64,000 nt of DNA from Emticicia sp. BO119 (GTDB lineage Bacteria > Bacteroidota > Bacteroidia > Cytophagales > Spirosomataceae): contig NZ_JACETV010000001.1 in NCBI RefSeq assembly GCF_013912375.1, positions 1,054,001-1,118,000 of the forward strand, in the 5' to 3' direction. The translations under genes were made by a program, and so were the position numbers. Under the pieces are notes generated by a model. That model was not told where the DNA came from. It searched no databases and worked only from the letters and a program-made list of their open reading frames with translations. Positions 18,054 to 26,408 of the stretch are shown here, piece by piece (position 1 is the stretch's first letter; the number at the start of each line of letters is the position of its first letter).

Positions 18054-18917
18054 ATGATTAATTTCCTTTTGTCAGTACAACACTCAATCAATCTTTTTAT
18101 GAATAGCGCCTTATCTTTGATAAAGGTGCTATTTTTGTCTGATTTCTCACTTAAAACAATCAAAACTACCAATTCTCGTTGTGGCATTTTGGGTAATGGT
18201 CCATCACTAAAAATAACACTGGAAAGAGACCTGCAATTTCTGAATAAACTCGAACTTATCGCAGTAAACCTTTTCTCTACAACCAAGGAATATACTCAGA
18301 TTAAGCCGAAAAACTATCTGTTGCTTGACTGGTCTTTTATGAATCCTGACCATTGGCATGGCAGAACTGGCCTAAGGGGGCTTATTGAAAATACTTCCTG
18401 GGAGCTTAATTTATTTATACCCGTAAAAATGTTGAAGTCTGACTATTTCAGAAATGAACTGGCGCAGAATCCTCAGATAAAACCTATCGCCTTCAACTAT
18501 ACGATCGTGTCAGGTTATTCGTGGCTTATCTATTGGCTATTTAAACGTGGCTTGGGGATACCTCAGTGCCAGAACGTTTTGGTTGCGGCATTATTTTATT
18601 CATTAAATATGGGTTTTAAAGAGATTTATCTGTTTGGAGCTGACCATTCATGGCATGAAATGATTAAACTGGATGATGAAAATAATCTGGTAGTAAGTGA
18701 CACTCACTTTTACGGGCAGAAAGATTATGATATAGCGATTAGAGAAACATCATACATGAGTCAGCAACTTTTTTCTTTGCATAAAGCCTTTTATGGCTAT
18801 GAAGTGCTGGCAAAGTATGCAAGGAGTATAGGGGTGAAAGTTTATAATGCCAGTGTAAAAAGTTATGTAGATGTTTTTGAAAAAGTGAAGGTAATGGATT
18901 TGATAAAAAAAGACTGA
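18054..18917 (+). CDS. DUF115 / MAF-like protein, possible sugar-modifying enzyme
   Basis: 287 residues. After a hydrophobic N-terminal stretch (about 1-35) comes CGILGNGPSLK, the nucleotide-binding-type loop of the DUF115/MAF group, and later VLVAALFYSLNMGFKEIYLFGADHSWHE, the second conserved block of that group (Rossmann-like, related to sialyltransferase-type and motility-associated factors). Such proteins often act in glycan or capsule modification, but the family is varied. ATG 18054 is 33 bp after bshB1; a later ATG at 18099 would drop part of the hydrophobic start. Neighbourhood gives no clear substrate. Assignment of the group is moderate; function is unknown. Confidence 0.6.
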   Translation: MINFLLSVQHSINLFMNSALSLIKVLFLSDFSLKTIKTTNSRCGILGNGPSLKITLERDLQFLNKLELIAVNLFSTTKEYTQIKPKNYLLLDWSFMNPDHWHGRTGLRGLIENTSWELNLFIPVKMLKSDYFRNELAQNPQIKPIAFNYTIVSGYSWLIYWLFKRGLGIPQCQNVLVAALFYSLNMGFKEIYLFGADHSWHEMIKLDDENNLVVSDTHFYGQKDYDIAIRETSYMSQQLFSLHKAFYGYEVLAKYARSIGVKVYNASVKSYVDVFEKVKVMDLIKKD

Positions 18918-18978
18918 CTGCCATTGAGTAAAATATTATTTGCAACTAATTGATTAATAGGATATTTTAAAGAGAAAA

Positions 18979-19011
18979 TTTGTATTTATAGGGAATTATT
19001 TTTTAGATTTG
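18979..19011 (+). promoter_or_regulatory. Promoter for the RDD-DUF2752 gene pair
   Basis: TTTG at 18979-18982, a 21-bp spacer, and TAGATTTG at 19004-19011 match the Bacteroidota -33/-7 pattern. The ATG is 59 bp downstream. Confidence 0.6.
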
Positions 19012-19069
19012 GTGAAGTTTAATGTTATCTAAACTAGTCTCTTATCTAAACCTCTAAACTCATTTTCTT

Positions 19070-19540
19070 ATGAACAATTTTCGGTTAGCCGGTTTTGGCA
19101 AACGCTTTCTTGCCTATTTTATTGATGGTATCATTCTTGGTATTGCTTTTACGTTGATATTGCTTCCTTTTGGTGGGATCTTCGCGTTTTTGGGCTTAGG
19201 GGGGGGAAGAGATCTCTCAGATGGCGAAGCAGCCGCTATGGCAGTAACAGGGGGCATAAGTATTTTCGGGATAATAATTGTTGCGATGGTGGCACCAATT
19301 GTTTATGATGCTTTATTAACAGCCTCGCCACGGCAAGGCACACTTGGTAAAAGTATTATGAAAATTAAAGTAGTAAAAGAAAACGGCGAACAACTGACCA
19401 CCGGTGAAGCATTTATAAGGGCATTGGTAAAATATGTTTCAGGCCAATTCTGTGTTTTTTTGCTAATGGTTTGTTTATTTAATAAAGAGGAGCAGAATTT
19501 ACACGATATGGCTGCCAAAACATTTGTAGTTGAAGCATAG
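19070..19540 (+). CDS. RDD family membrane protein
   Basis: 156 residues with about three membrane helices. It begins with the RDD domain hallmark: FGKRFLAYFIDGIILGI carrying the conserved Arg and Asp, and later SPRQGTLGKSIMKIKVV with the QGTLGK loop. The C-terminal Asp is in NLHDMAAKT. RDD proteins are membrane proteins of uncertain function, some proposed as transporters. Ends 9 bp before the next ATG, so the two genes are an operon. A TTTG/TAGATTTG promoter lies upstream. Confidence 0.9.
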   Translation: MNNFRLAGFGKRFLAYFIDGIILGIAFTLILLPFGGIFAFLGLGGGRDLSDGEAAAMAVTGGISIFGIIIVAMVAPIVYDALLTASPRQGTLGKSIMKIKVVKENGEQLTTGEAFIRALVKYVSGQFCVFLLMVCLFNKEEQNLHDMAAKTFVVEA

Positions 19541-19549
19541 GGCCAACTT

Positions 19550-19948
19550 ATGGGAAATAGGTTAGTATATAAAATATCACTGGCGGTAATAGTATTCACT
19601 ATTGCCGCTTATTATTTTTATTTTCCATCATTGGGATTTTTACCTAATATGCAATGTATTTTTTATAAAACTACCGGCTTATATTGTCCGGGCTGTGGCG
19701 GTCAGCGGGCATTCCATGCCTTGTTACATGGGCATATGGGAACTGCATTGCAAGATAATCTTTTAATTTACTTAATATTACCTGTCGTAGGTTTGAAGCT
19801 ATTAGAAGAGTTAAGTGGAAAAAGAATGTTCCCACCTGAATTTTATTCAAATAAAATTATTCTTCCAATTTTAATCTTTGTAATTCTCTTTTTTTTATTA
19901 AGAAACTTTCCGTTCAAGCCATTTAATTATTTAGTACCCTTAAATTGA
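19550..19948 (+). CDS. DUF2752 membrane protein
   Basis: 132 residues with about three hydrophobic segments. It has the DUF2752 signature CPGCGGQRAFHALLHGH just after the first helix, with a conserved C-x2-C and Arg. The family is widespread in Bacteroidota and Actinobacteria and has no known function; the cysteine pair could bind metal or be redox-active, which is inference. Co-transcribed with the RDD gene (9-bp gap). A bidirectional hairpin follows. Confidence 0.88.
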   Translation: MGNRLVYKISLAVIVFTIAAYYFYFPSLGFLPNMQCIFYKTTGLYCPGCGGQRAFHALLHGHMGTALQDNLLIYLILPVVGLKLLEELSGKRMFPPEFYSNKIILPILIFVILFFLLRNFPFKPFNYLVPLN

Positions 19949-19992
19949 AATTGAGCTTTGTAAGACGAAATTAAAAACCAGAAAAGTATATT

Positions 19993-20030
19993 AAAAAGGT
20001 GCTATCAGTTCATACAGATAACACCTTTTT
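19993..20030. terminator. Bidirectional terminator between DUF2752 gene and maeB
   Basis: Stem aaaaaggtgctatc / gataacaccttttt with one internal mismatch. The A and T runs at both edges serve both converging transcripts. Confidence 0.8.
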
Positions 20031-20047
20031 GAAGAATTTGAGCCTTA

Positions 20048-22324
20048 TTATTTTACATGGGCATCAACAACAGCAATAGCTACCATATTTACAATTTCTC
20101 TCACTGAACTTCCTAATTGTAATACGTGAACAGGTTTTTTCATACCTAAGAGTATAGGTCCTATTTTTTCTATATTAGCTATTTCCTTTACCAGGTTATA
20201 AGCAATGTTAGAGGCTGATAGGTTAGGGAAAATAAGTGTATTTGCACCACCATCGACTAAATCACAGAAGGGATGGTTCTCACGCAATAGATCCAGATCA
20301 AAAGGTAAGTGTGCCTGCATTTCACCATCTACTATCATGGTAGGATGTTTTTCTTTTAGAATTGATACTGCTCTTTGCATTTTTAACGCGTCGTCTCCAT
20401 CTGCGCTTCCAAAGTTCGAGTATGTTAATAAAGCAATTCTTGGTTTGATATTGAATTTCTCTACTTCTTTTGCAGCTAATTCAGTAATTTCAACAATTTC
20501 TTCTGTTGTCGGGTTGAAATTAACTGTAGTATCGGCAAGGAATAGTGGACCAAAACGGCTCATGAGAATATACATACCAGATACTTTCTTCACACCTTCC
20601 TGGCGGCCAATAATTTGAAGAGCAGGACGAATCGTTTCAGGATAGTTTCTGGTCATACCTCCAATCATTGCATCTGCTTCTCCAGTCTCTACCATCATGG
20701 CTCCAAAGTAATTACGATTCAGCATTGACATTCTGGCTTCAAACTTATTTAAGCCCTTGCGTTTACGTTTTTCGTAGAAAATATCCCCAAATTTCTGCAG
20801 GCGAGCTTCTTCTTTACTTGTACGCGGGTCAATGATTTCAACTCCGGCAACATCAATATGGTTTTCTAATACCAATTGATTGATCCGGTGTTCATTACCT
20901 AACAAAATAGGAATAGCAATACCATCGTCGATTACCTGCTGTGCCGCTTTTAGTACAGTCAGGTTTTCAGCATCAGCAAAAACCACACGCTTAAGATTTT
21001 GTTTGGCTTTTGTAATAATCACCTTGCTAAGTGTATTATCCTGTCCTAAGCGTTTAGATAATTGTGTGTCATAAGCCTCCCAGTCAACAATCGGAAATTT
21101 TGCAACACCGGTATCCATTGCAGCTTTTGCAACTGCCGGCGCAACGGTTGTCAATAGGCGAGGGTCAACTGGTTTAGGGATAATATATTTTTTCCCAAAA
21201 ACCATATTGTTTTCGCCATATGCTAAGTTTACCATATCAGGTACTGGCTTTTTAGCCAGATCGGCCAAAGCCCTTACAGCTGCCAGTTTCATTTCTTCAT
21301 TGATTACCTTCGAGCGCACATCTAATGCTCCTCTGAAAATATATGGGAAGCCTAATACATTATTTACCTGATTTGGATAATCTGAACGACCTGTAGCAAA
21401 AATAATGTCCTGACGTGCTGCCATTGCTTCGTCATAAGAAATTTCTGGTGTAGGATTTGCCATCGCAAATACGATACAATCTTTAGCCATTGACTGTACC
21501 ATTTCCTGCTTTAACGTATTTCCTTTCGATAAACCAATGAATACATCTGCTCCAGCTAATGCCTCAGCTAAAGTAGTTTCGGCAGACATAGCCTCATTAG
21601 CAAATTCAATTTTTTTACCATCAAGATTTGTACGGCTTGGGTGAATTAGCCCCTTGCTATCGAACATAAAGATGTTTTTCTTTTGTGCGCCCAATGAATT
21701 GTATAAACGTGTACATGAAATAGCAGAAGCACCAGCGCCGTTAATGACAATTTTTACCTCTTCAAATTTTTTATCCACCAACTCCAGGGCATTCAATAGA
21801 GCTGCTGCAGAAATAATGGCGGTGCCGTGTTGGTCATCATGCATTACAGGAATATTCATTTCTGCTTTCAGTCGCTCTTCAATTTCGAAACACTCAGGAG
21901 CTGAAATATCTTCCAGATTCACCCCGCCAAAAGTGGGCTCAAGAATCTTAACAGTTCTTACAAACTCATCAACATCTTTGGTGTTGAGTTCTATATCAAA
22001 TACATCTATATCGGCATATATTTTAAATAAAAGTCCTTTCCCTTCCATTACTGGTTTTCCTGCTTCGGGGCCAATATCACCTAAACCTAATACAGCTGTG
22101 CCATTAGAAATTACCGCCACCAGATTGCCTTTAGCTGTATATTTATAGACATCTTCAGGGTTTTCGTAGATTGCCATACAGGGGTCTGCAACACCAGGTG
22201 AGTAAGCTAATGTCAGGTCTCTTTGAGTGGCCGTTTCTTTCGATGGAATCACCTCTATTTTGCCAGGTCGACCCTTGGCATGATAATATAAGGCTTCTTC
22301 TTTCAGTGTTTTTTTCGTACTCAT
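20048..22324 (-). CDS. maeB: NADP-dependent malic enzyme, MaeB type (malic + phosphotransacetylase-like domains)
   Basis: 758 residues from the ATG at 22324 (MSTKKTLKEEAL); the ten extra residues of a longer frame start upstream of the putative -7 box, so I reject them. The N-terminal half is malic enzyme: LAYSPGVADPC, HDDQHGTAII and the NAD(P)-binding GAGASAISC. The C-terminal half (from about residue 430) resembles phosphate acetyltransferase, as in E. coli MaeB, where it is regulatory and senses acetyl-CoA. It converts malate to pyruvate, CO2 and NADPH. A dicarboxylate-type symporter is encoded just upstream on the same strand. Confidence 0.94.
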   Translation of the reverse strand: MSTKKTLKEEALYYHAKGRPGKIEVIPSKETATQRDLTLAYSPGVADPCMAIYENPEDVYKYTAKGNLVAVISNGTAVLGLGDIGPEAGKPVMEGKGLLFKIYADIDVFDIELNTKDVDEFVRTVKILEPTFGGVNLEDISAPECFEIEERLKAEMNIPVMHDDQHGTAIISAAALLNALELVDKKFEEVKIVINGAGASAISCTRLYNSLGAQKKNIFMFDSKGLIHPSRTNLDGKKIEFANEAMSAETTLAEALAGADVFIGLSKGNTLKQEMVQSMAKDCIVFAMANPTPEISYDEAMAARQDIIFATGRSDYPNQVNNVLGFPYIFRGALDVRSKVINEEMKLAAVRALADLAKKPVPDMVNLAYGENNMVFGKKYIIPKPVDPRLLTTVAPAVAKAAMDTGVAKFPIVDWEAYDTQLSKRLGQDNTLSKVIITKAKQNLKRVVFADAENLTVLKAAQQVIDDGIAIPILLGNEHRINQLVLENHIDVAGVEIIDPRTSKEEARLQKFGDIFYEKRKRKGLNKFEARMSMLNRNYFGAMMVETGEADAMIGGMTRNYPETIRPALQIIGRQEGVKKVSGMYILMSRFGPLFLADTTVNFNPTTEEIVEITELAAKEVEKFNIKPRIALLTYSNFGSADGDDALKMQRAVSILKEKHPTMIVDGEMQAHLPFDLDLLRENHPFCDLVDGGANTLIFPNLSASNIAYNLVKEIANIEKIGPILLGMKKPVHVLQLGSSVREIVNMVAIAVVDAHVK

Positions 22325-22351
22325 TTTCGAATAAGTTTTTGTTCCTATGCA

Positions 22352-22359
22352 CAAAGGTA
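22352..22359 (-). promoter_or_regulatory. Candidate -7 box for maeB
   Basis: Minus strand reads TACCTTTG, an exact TAnnTTTG match, 27 bp before the ATG at 22324. It supports the shorter start. No convincing -33 box. Confidence 0.45.
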
Positions 22360-22449
22360 AGCATAGAAAATTGTTAGATAGAAGGAAATATCCTTTTTGG
22401 CCTGTTTCAAGGCTCTGAAAGATAGTTTAATTGATGAAATATGATTATT

Positions 22450-23760
22450 TTAGTTTCTAATATTGTCGATGATAATATCTTCCTGTGCTTCTATATGATT
22501 GAAAGCATAATTCATTTTCTTGCGGTCAAATTCATTTTCGTTGTTTGAGAGCCACACGGTTGCTACTCCATTGCCAATAAAATTAGTGATAGCACGGGCT
22601 TCTGACATAAATCTATCAACACCCAATAAAAGCGCAAGACCTTCAACCGGAATTACTTTTATAGCAGTCAGGGTGGAGGCTAATACAATAAAGCCACTTC
22701 CCGTAACTCCTGCTGCTCCTTTAGAAGTAACCATCAGAATACCGATGATGGTCAGAATCTGCTGAATATCCAAGTGGACATTGAATACTTGAGCTAAAAA
22801 TATGACAGCCATCGAAAGATAAATGGTAGTGCCATCTAAATTAAAAGAATATCCTGCCGGAACAACTAAGCCTACTACTGATTTAGAGCAACCCATCCTT
22901 TCCAATTTTTCCATTAAAGAGGGCAGTGCGGCTTCCGAAGAAGAGGTTCCTAATACGATTAACAACTCTTCTCTTATATATTTCAAAAATCTCCAAAGAC
23001 TGATTTTATAATAGCGGAGTATAAAATAAAGTACCACAAAAATGAATACTGCCATAGTTGTATAAACGGTACCCATAAGTTTAGCTAATGGAAGCAATGT
23101 TTTTATGCCATATTTAGCAATAGTAAAGGCCATTCCTCCAAAAGCACCAATAGGGGCAAGCAACATAACCTTGTGTAAGGCCCAGAATACTTTTCTGGAA
23201 ATTGGAGAAAGAAAATTCACGACCGACTGGCGGCCTGAGTAGTTGCTTAAAATAATGCCTAAAATAATCGCTACGACCAATACTTGAAGTGTTACATTGT
23301 CCCAGAAGAATTTTGTCCAGCTAAAATGGTCAGCACTTTGGGTGTATTTTGATATATCGCCACCCTTAATATCCTGTGTGACAACACCATCACCCGGGCG
23401 TAAAATGTTGGCAACAAAAATACCTACAATCAGAGCAACTGTGGTCACAATTTCAAAGTAGATTAATGCTTTGGCACCTACTTTACCCACTTTTTTCAGA
23501 TCACCCATTGAAATAATACCTAAGGTGATAGTCAGGAATATAATTGGGTTAATGAATAGTTTTACCGTACTTATGAAAATACTGCTCAGAAACTCGCTGA
23601 ATGAGGTTTTTATTTCAAATTCTGAAATAAAAAGATTGAGTTTGATGCCTGTTTCGATGATAGGTTTTAAAGCAAATTCCGGATTATAATGACCTAAAAG
23701 AATACCGCAAATAATGGCAGTTAACACCCAGAATGTAAGGTTGGTGAATAGTTTTTTCAT
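22450..23760 (-). CDS. Dicarboxylate/amino acid:cation symporter (DctA/GltP-type)
   Basis: 436 residues of the DAACS family with eight or so membrane helices and two re-entrant hairpins. The substrate-binding signature PAGYSFNLDGTTIYL and the C-terminal LLGVDRFMSEARAITNFIGNGVAT are present; a serine-rich hairpin GTSSSEAALPSL also matches. These motifs are shared by C4-dicarboxylate (DctA) and glutamate (GltP) members. The following malic enzyme gene makes malate or other C4-dicarboxylates the likely substrate, which is inference. It begins 11 bp after the NTF2-like gene stop, so those two are co-transcribed. Confidence 0.9.
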   Translation of the reverse strand: MKKLFTNLTFWVLTAIICGILLGHYNPEFALKPIIETGIKLNLFISEFEIKTSFSEFLSSIFISTVKLFINPIIFLTITLGIISMGDLKKVGKVGAKALIYFEIVTTVALIVGIFVANILRPGDGVVTQDIKGGDISKYTQSADHFSWTKFFWDNVTLQVLVVAIILGIILSNYSGRQSVVNFLSPISRKVFWALHKVMLLAPIGAFGGMAFTIAKYGIKTLLPLAKLMGTVYTTMAVFIFVVLYFILRYYKISLWRFLKYIREELLIVLGTSSSEAALPSLMEKLERMGCSKSVVGLVVPAGYSFNLDGTTIYLSMAVIFLAQVFNVHLDIQQILTIIGILMVTSKGAAGVTGSGFIVLASTLTAIKVIPVEGLALLLGVDRFMSEARAITNFIGNGVATVWLSNNENEFDRKKMNYAFNHIEAQEDIIIDNIRN

Positions 23761-23771
23761 ATTGTGTCAGG

Positions 23772-24263
23772 CTATAGTTTTTTTCCACTAAGGAAATTAG
23801 ACTCTGTGATATTTTTCCCGGTATCGCTATCAAGTACAATCTTCCACCTGTCGCCAAATTTTCGGAGCACAACTGTGAATTTCCCATAGAAGGTTCTGGT
23901 TTTTCCTTGATTATCGCTTGAAGTAACTTTATAATAGCCTGTTTCAAAAGCAGAGGTTTCATTGTGGATGCGATCTTCAAAGCTGAATTCAATGGCTTGT
24001 TTTCTTTTATTTCGTAAACTCATTTCATTACTCTGCTGATTATTTATACTGTATTCTTCAAACGTATAAATCTTCTTTGCGTCAACAGGTACTCGCACCA
24101 AATCTCTTGAATGCAGGTTCATGAAACCTATGGCATCGAAATTATTATAGGTTTTAATAAACGGTAGCCACACCTGATTATTTATTTCGGTTTCGATATT
24201 ATCTGATTGGGCAAGGGTTATAAAAAAACTACAAGTAAGAATGGCACAGAGTAGCGTTTTCAT
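23772..24263 (-). CDS. Exported NTF2-like (DUF4440/SnoaL-type) protein
   Basis: 163 residues. The ATG at 24263 gives a signal peptide (MKTLLCAILTCSFFITLAQ); a frame to 24305 only adds upstream residues. The mature part fits the small alpha+beta cone fold of NTF2-like proteins: NNQVWLPFIKTYNNFDAIGFMNLHS at the N-terminus, YYKVTS, and the closing GKFTVVLRKFGDRWKIVLDSD. Such proteins may bind small molecules; no catalytic residues can be named. It is the first gene of the unit with the symporter. Confidence 0.75.
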   Translation of the reverse strand: MKTLLCAILTCSFFITLAQSDNIETEINNQVWLPFIKTYNNFDAIGFMNLHSRDLVRVPVDAKKIYTFEEYSINNQQSNEMSLRNKRKQAIEFSFEDRIHNETSAFETGYYKVTSSDNQGKTRTFYGKFTVVLRKFGDRWKIVLDSDTGKNITESNFLSGKKL

Positions 24264-24509
24264 GAGTTTGATGACAAAAAGTGATAGAATCAGGTTTAAA
24301 AACAAATGTAAGCATTTAATTCAGTTGAATAAATGAATGAAGTTTTTTTCTTTCATTCAACGAGTGATTGAGCTTAAACGCTTTGTAGTTAATCACCCAG
24401 TCGTAATAAATCAGCGGTAATCAGATTTCTATATAAAGTGAATATTAAAAAAATATTTGAACCTAAAATAAGTAACCATGTGTTTAATAATCAAATTATT
24501 TGACCTAAA

Positions 24510-26342
24510 ATGGCTACTATTCCCAAAGACCCAAAAGAAGAGAAGATAGATATACGACAACGACTGCAAGCGCTTAATAACCTACCCACTTTTGTAAAGG
24601 AAGTTTACCAGACTTCACCTGCTTTGGCAACCGGTAACATTTTATTAAGGCTTATCCGTTCGGCAATTCCATTATTAGTTTTGTATATTGGTAAATTATT
24701 GATCGATGAAGTAGTGCTATTAATAGATAAAAAATCTATTGACTATAGCCATTTATGGCTTTTAATAGGCACAGAGTTCGGTTTAGTGATAATCAGTGAT
24801 TTATTAGCCAGAGGCATTGGTCTGACGGATAGTCTTTTAGGTGATATGTTTGCCAATAAAACCTCCGTTAAGTTAATGGAGCACGCTGCTTCATTGGATT
24901 TAGCCCAGTTTGAAGATGCGACCTTTTATGATAAACTCGAGCGAGCCAGACAACAGGTAACTGGCAGAACTGCCTTACTCTCACAAACCTTAGCCCAAGG
25001 CCAAGATACCATTACTATGGGTAGTTTATTGGTTGGGTTGATAGCATTTAACCCCTGGTTAATACTCTTGCTATTGGTAGCGGTGATTCCTTCTTTTATC
25101 GGTGAATTATACTTTAATGCACGGAGTTACTCACTTCAAAGAGGCTGGACACCTCAACGACGGGAATTAGATTATTACAGATACATTGGTGCGAGTGATG
25201 AAACCGCCAAAGAAGTAAAACTTTTCGGCTTATCAGGTTTTCTGATCGACCGCTTTCGTAATCTCTCAACCCGCTATTTTATCGAAAACAAGAAACTTTC
25301 TATACAAAGAGCTTCGTGGGGAAGCCTTTTGTTGGCTATCGGCACTATTGGCTATTTTTCTGCTTATAGCATTATTGTTTTTGAAACCGTAAAAGGTGTA
25401 GTAAGTATCGGTAGCCTTACTTTCTTAACAGGTTCGTTCCGACAATTACAGTCTTTATTAGAAGGAATTTTAGGACGTTTTAATAGCATTTCACAAGGGG
25501 CTTTATATTTGAATGACTTATTCGATTTCTATAAAATTACACCAAATATCGTTTCTCCACCTAAACCAAGACTAATCCCAAATCCTATAAGAGAGGGTTT
25601 TACTTTTGAGAATGTAGGTTTCAAATACCCGAATTCTGAAAGATGGGCAAACCGTCATTTAAGTTTTAGCCTGAAAGTTGGAGAAAAACTGGCTTTGGTA
25701 GGAGAGAATGGTTCAGGAAAAACTACATTAGTAAAATTATTGGCCCGATTGTATGACCCGGATGAGGGTAGAATATTGCTCGATGGCTATGATTTGAAAG
25801 AATACGATTTATCAGAACTCCGTCAGCAGGTTGGGGTTATTTTTCAGGATTTCCAGCGTTTTCAGTTTACGGCAGGAGATAATATTGCTGTGGGAGATAT
25901 TGACTCATTGAACAAACAAAATCATCTGGAACGGGCAGCCGAACAAAGTCTTGCAGACTCAGTTATAGAAAAACTACCTATGAAATACAGCCAGCCTTTG
26001 GGCAGAAGATTTGCCAAAGGTATAGAATTATCGGGAGGAGAATGGCAGAAGGTAGCTTTGGCAAGGGCTTATCTGAGAGAAGCCAATGTGATTATTTTAG
26101 ATGAACCAACTGCTGCGCTTGATGCCCGTGCAGAATATGAAGTATTCCGTCGTTTTGCAGAATTGACTAAGGGTAAAACTGCTGTATTGATTTCTCACCG
26201 ATTCTCAACTGTACGCATGGCAGACCGTATTTTAGTTTTAGATAAGGGAGAATTATTAGAGATAGGTAGCCATGAAGAATTGTTGGCGAAAAATGGGCGG
26301 TATGCTGAGTTGTTTAGGTTACAGGCTGAAGGGTATAAGTAA
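24510..26342 (+). CDS. ABC transporter, fused permease and ATP-binding protein
   Basis: 610 residues: a membrane domain with about six helices (about 40-330) fused to one ABC ATPase (about 365-610). ATPase motifs are intact: GENGSGKTTLVKLL, IFQDFQRFQ (Q-loop), LSGGEWQKVALARAYLR, VIILDEPTAALD and SHRFSTVR. This is the half-size exporter (type IV) layout, working as a dimer; the permease lacks peptidase or toxin-specific parts, so cargo is unknown (lipid, drug or peptide). It stands alone; the next gene, of unlike character, starts 66 bp downstream. Confidence 0.92.
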   Translation: MATIPKDPKEEKIDIRQRLQALNNLPTFVKEVYQTSPALATGNILLRLIRSAIPLLVLYIGKLLIDEVVLLIDKKSIDYSHLWLLIGTEFGLVIISDLLARGIGLTDSLLGDMFANKTSVKLMEHAASLDLAQFEDATFYDKLERARQQVTGRTALLSQTLAQGQDTITMGSLLVGLIAFNPWLILLLLVAVIPSFIGELYFNARSYSLQRGWTPQRRELDYYRYIGASDETAKEVKLFGLSGFLIDRFRNLSTRYFIENKKLSIQRASWGSLLLAIGTIGYFSAYSIIVFETVKGVVSIGSLTFLTGSFRQLQSLLEGILGRFNSISQGALYLNDLFDFYKITPNIVSPPKPRLIPNPIREGFTFENVGFKYPNSERWANRHLSFSLKVGEKLALVGENGSGKTTLVKLLARLYDPDEGRILLDGYDLKEYDLSELRQQVGVIFQDFQRFQFTAGDNIAVGDIDSLNKQNHLERAAEQSLADSVIEKLPMKYSQPLGRRFAKGIELSGGEWQKVALARAYLREANVIILDEPTAALDARAEYEVFRRFAELTKGKTAVLISHRFSTVRMADRILVLDKGELLEIGSHEELLAKNGRYAELFRLQAEGYK

Positions 26343-26408
26343 TAGAGTTCATAAAATTAGATGTTTGGTTCATCAATTGAATAAAAGTTAATTTAAGCAG
26401 TAGGGAAA

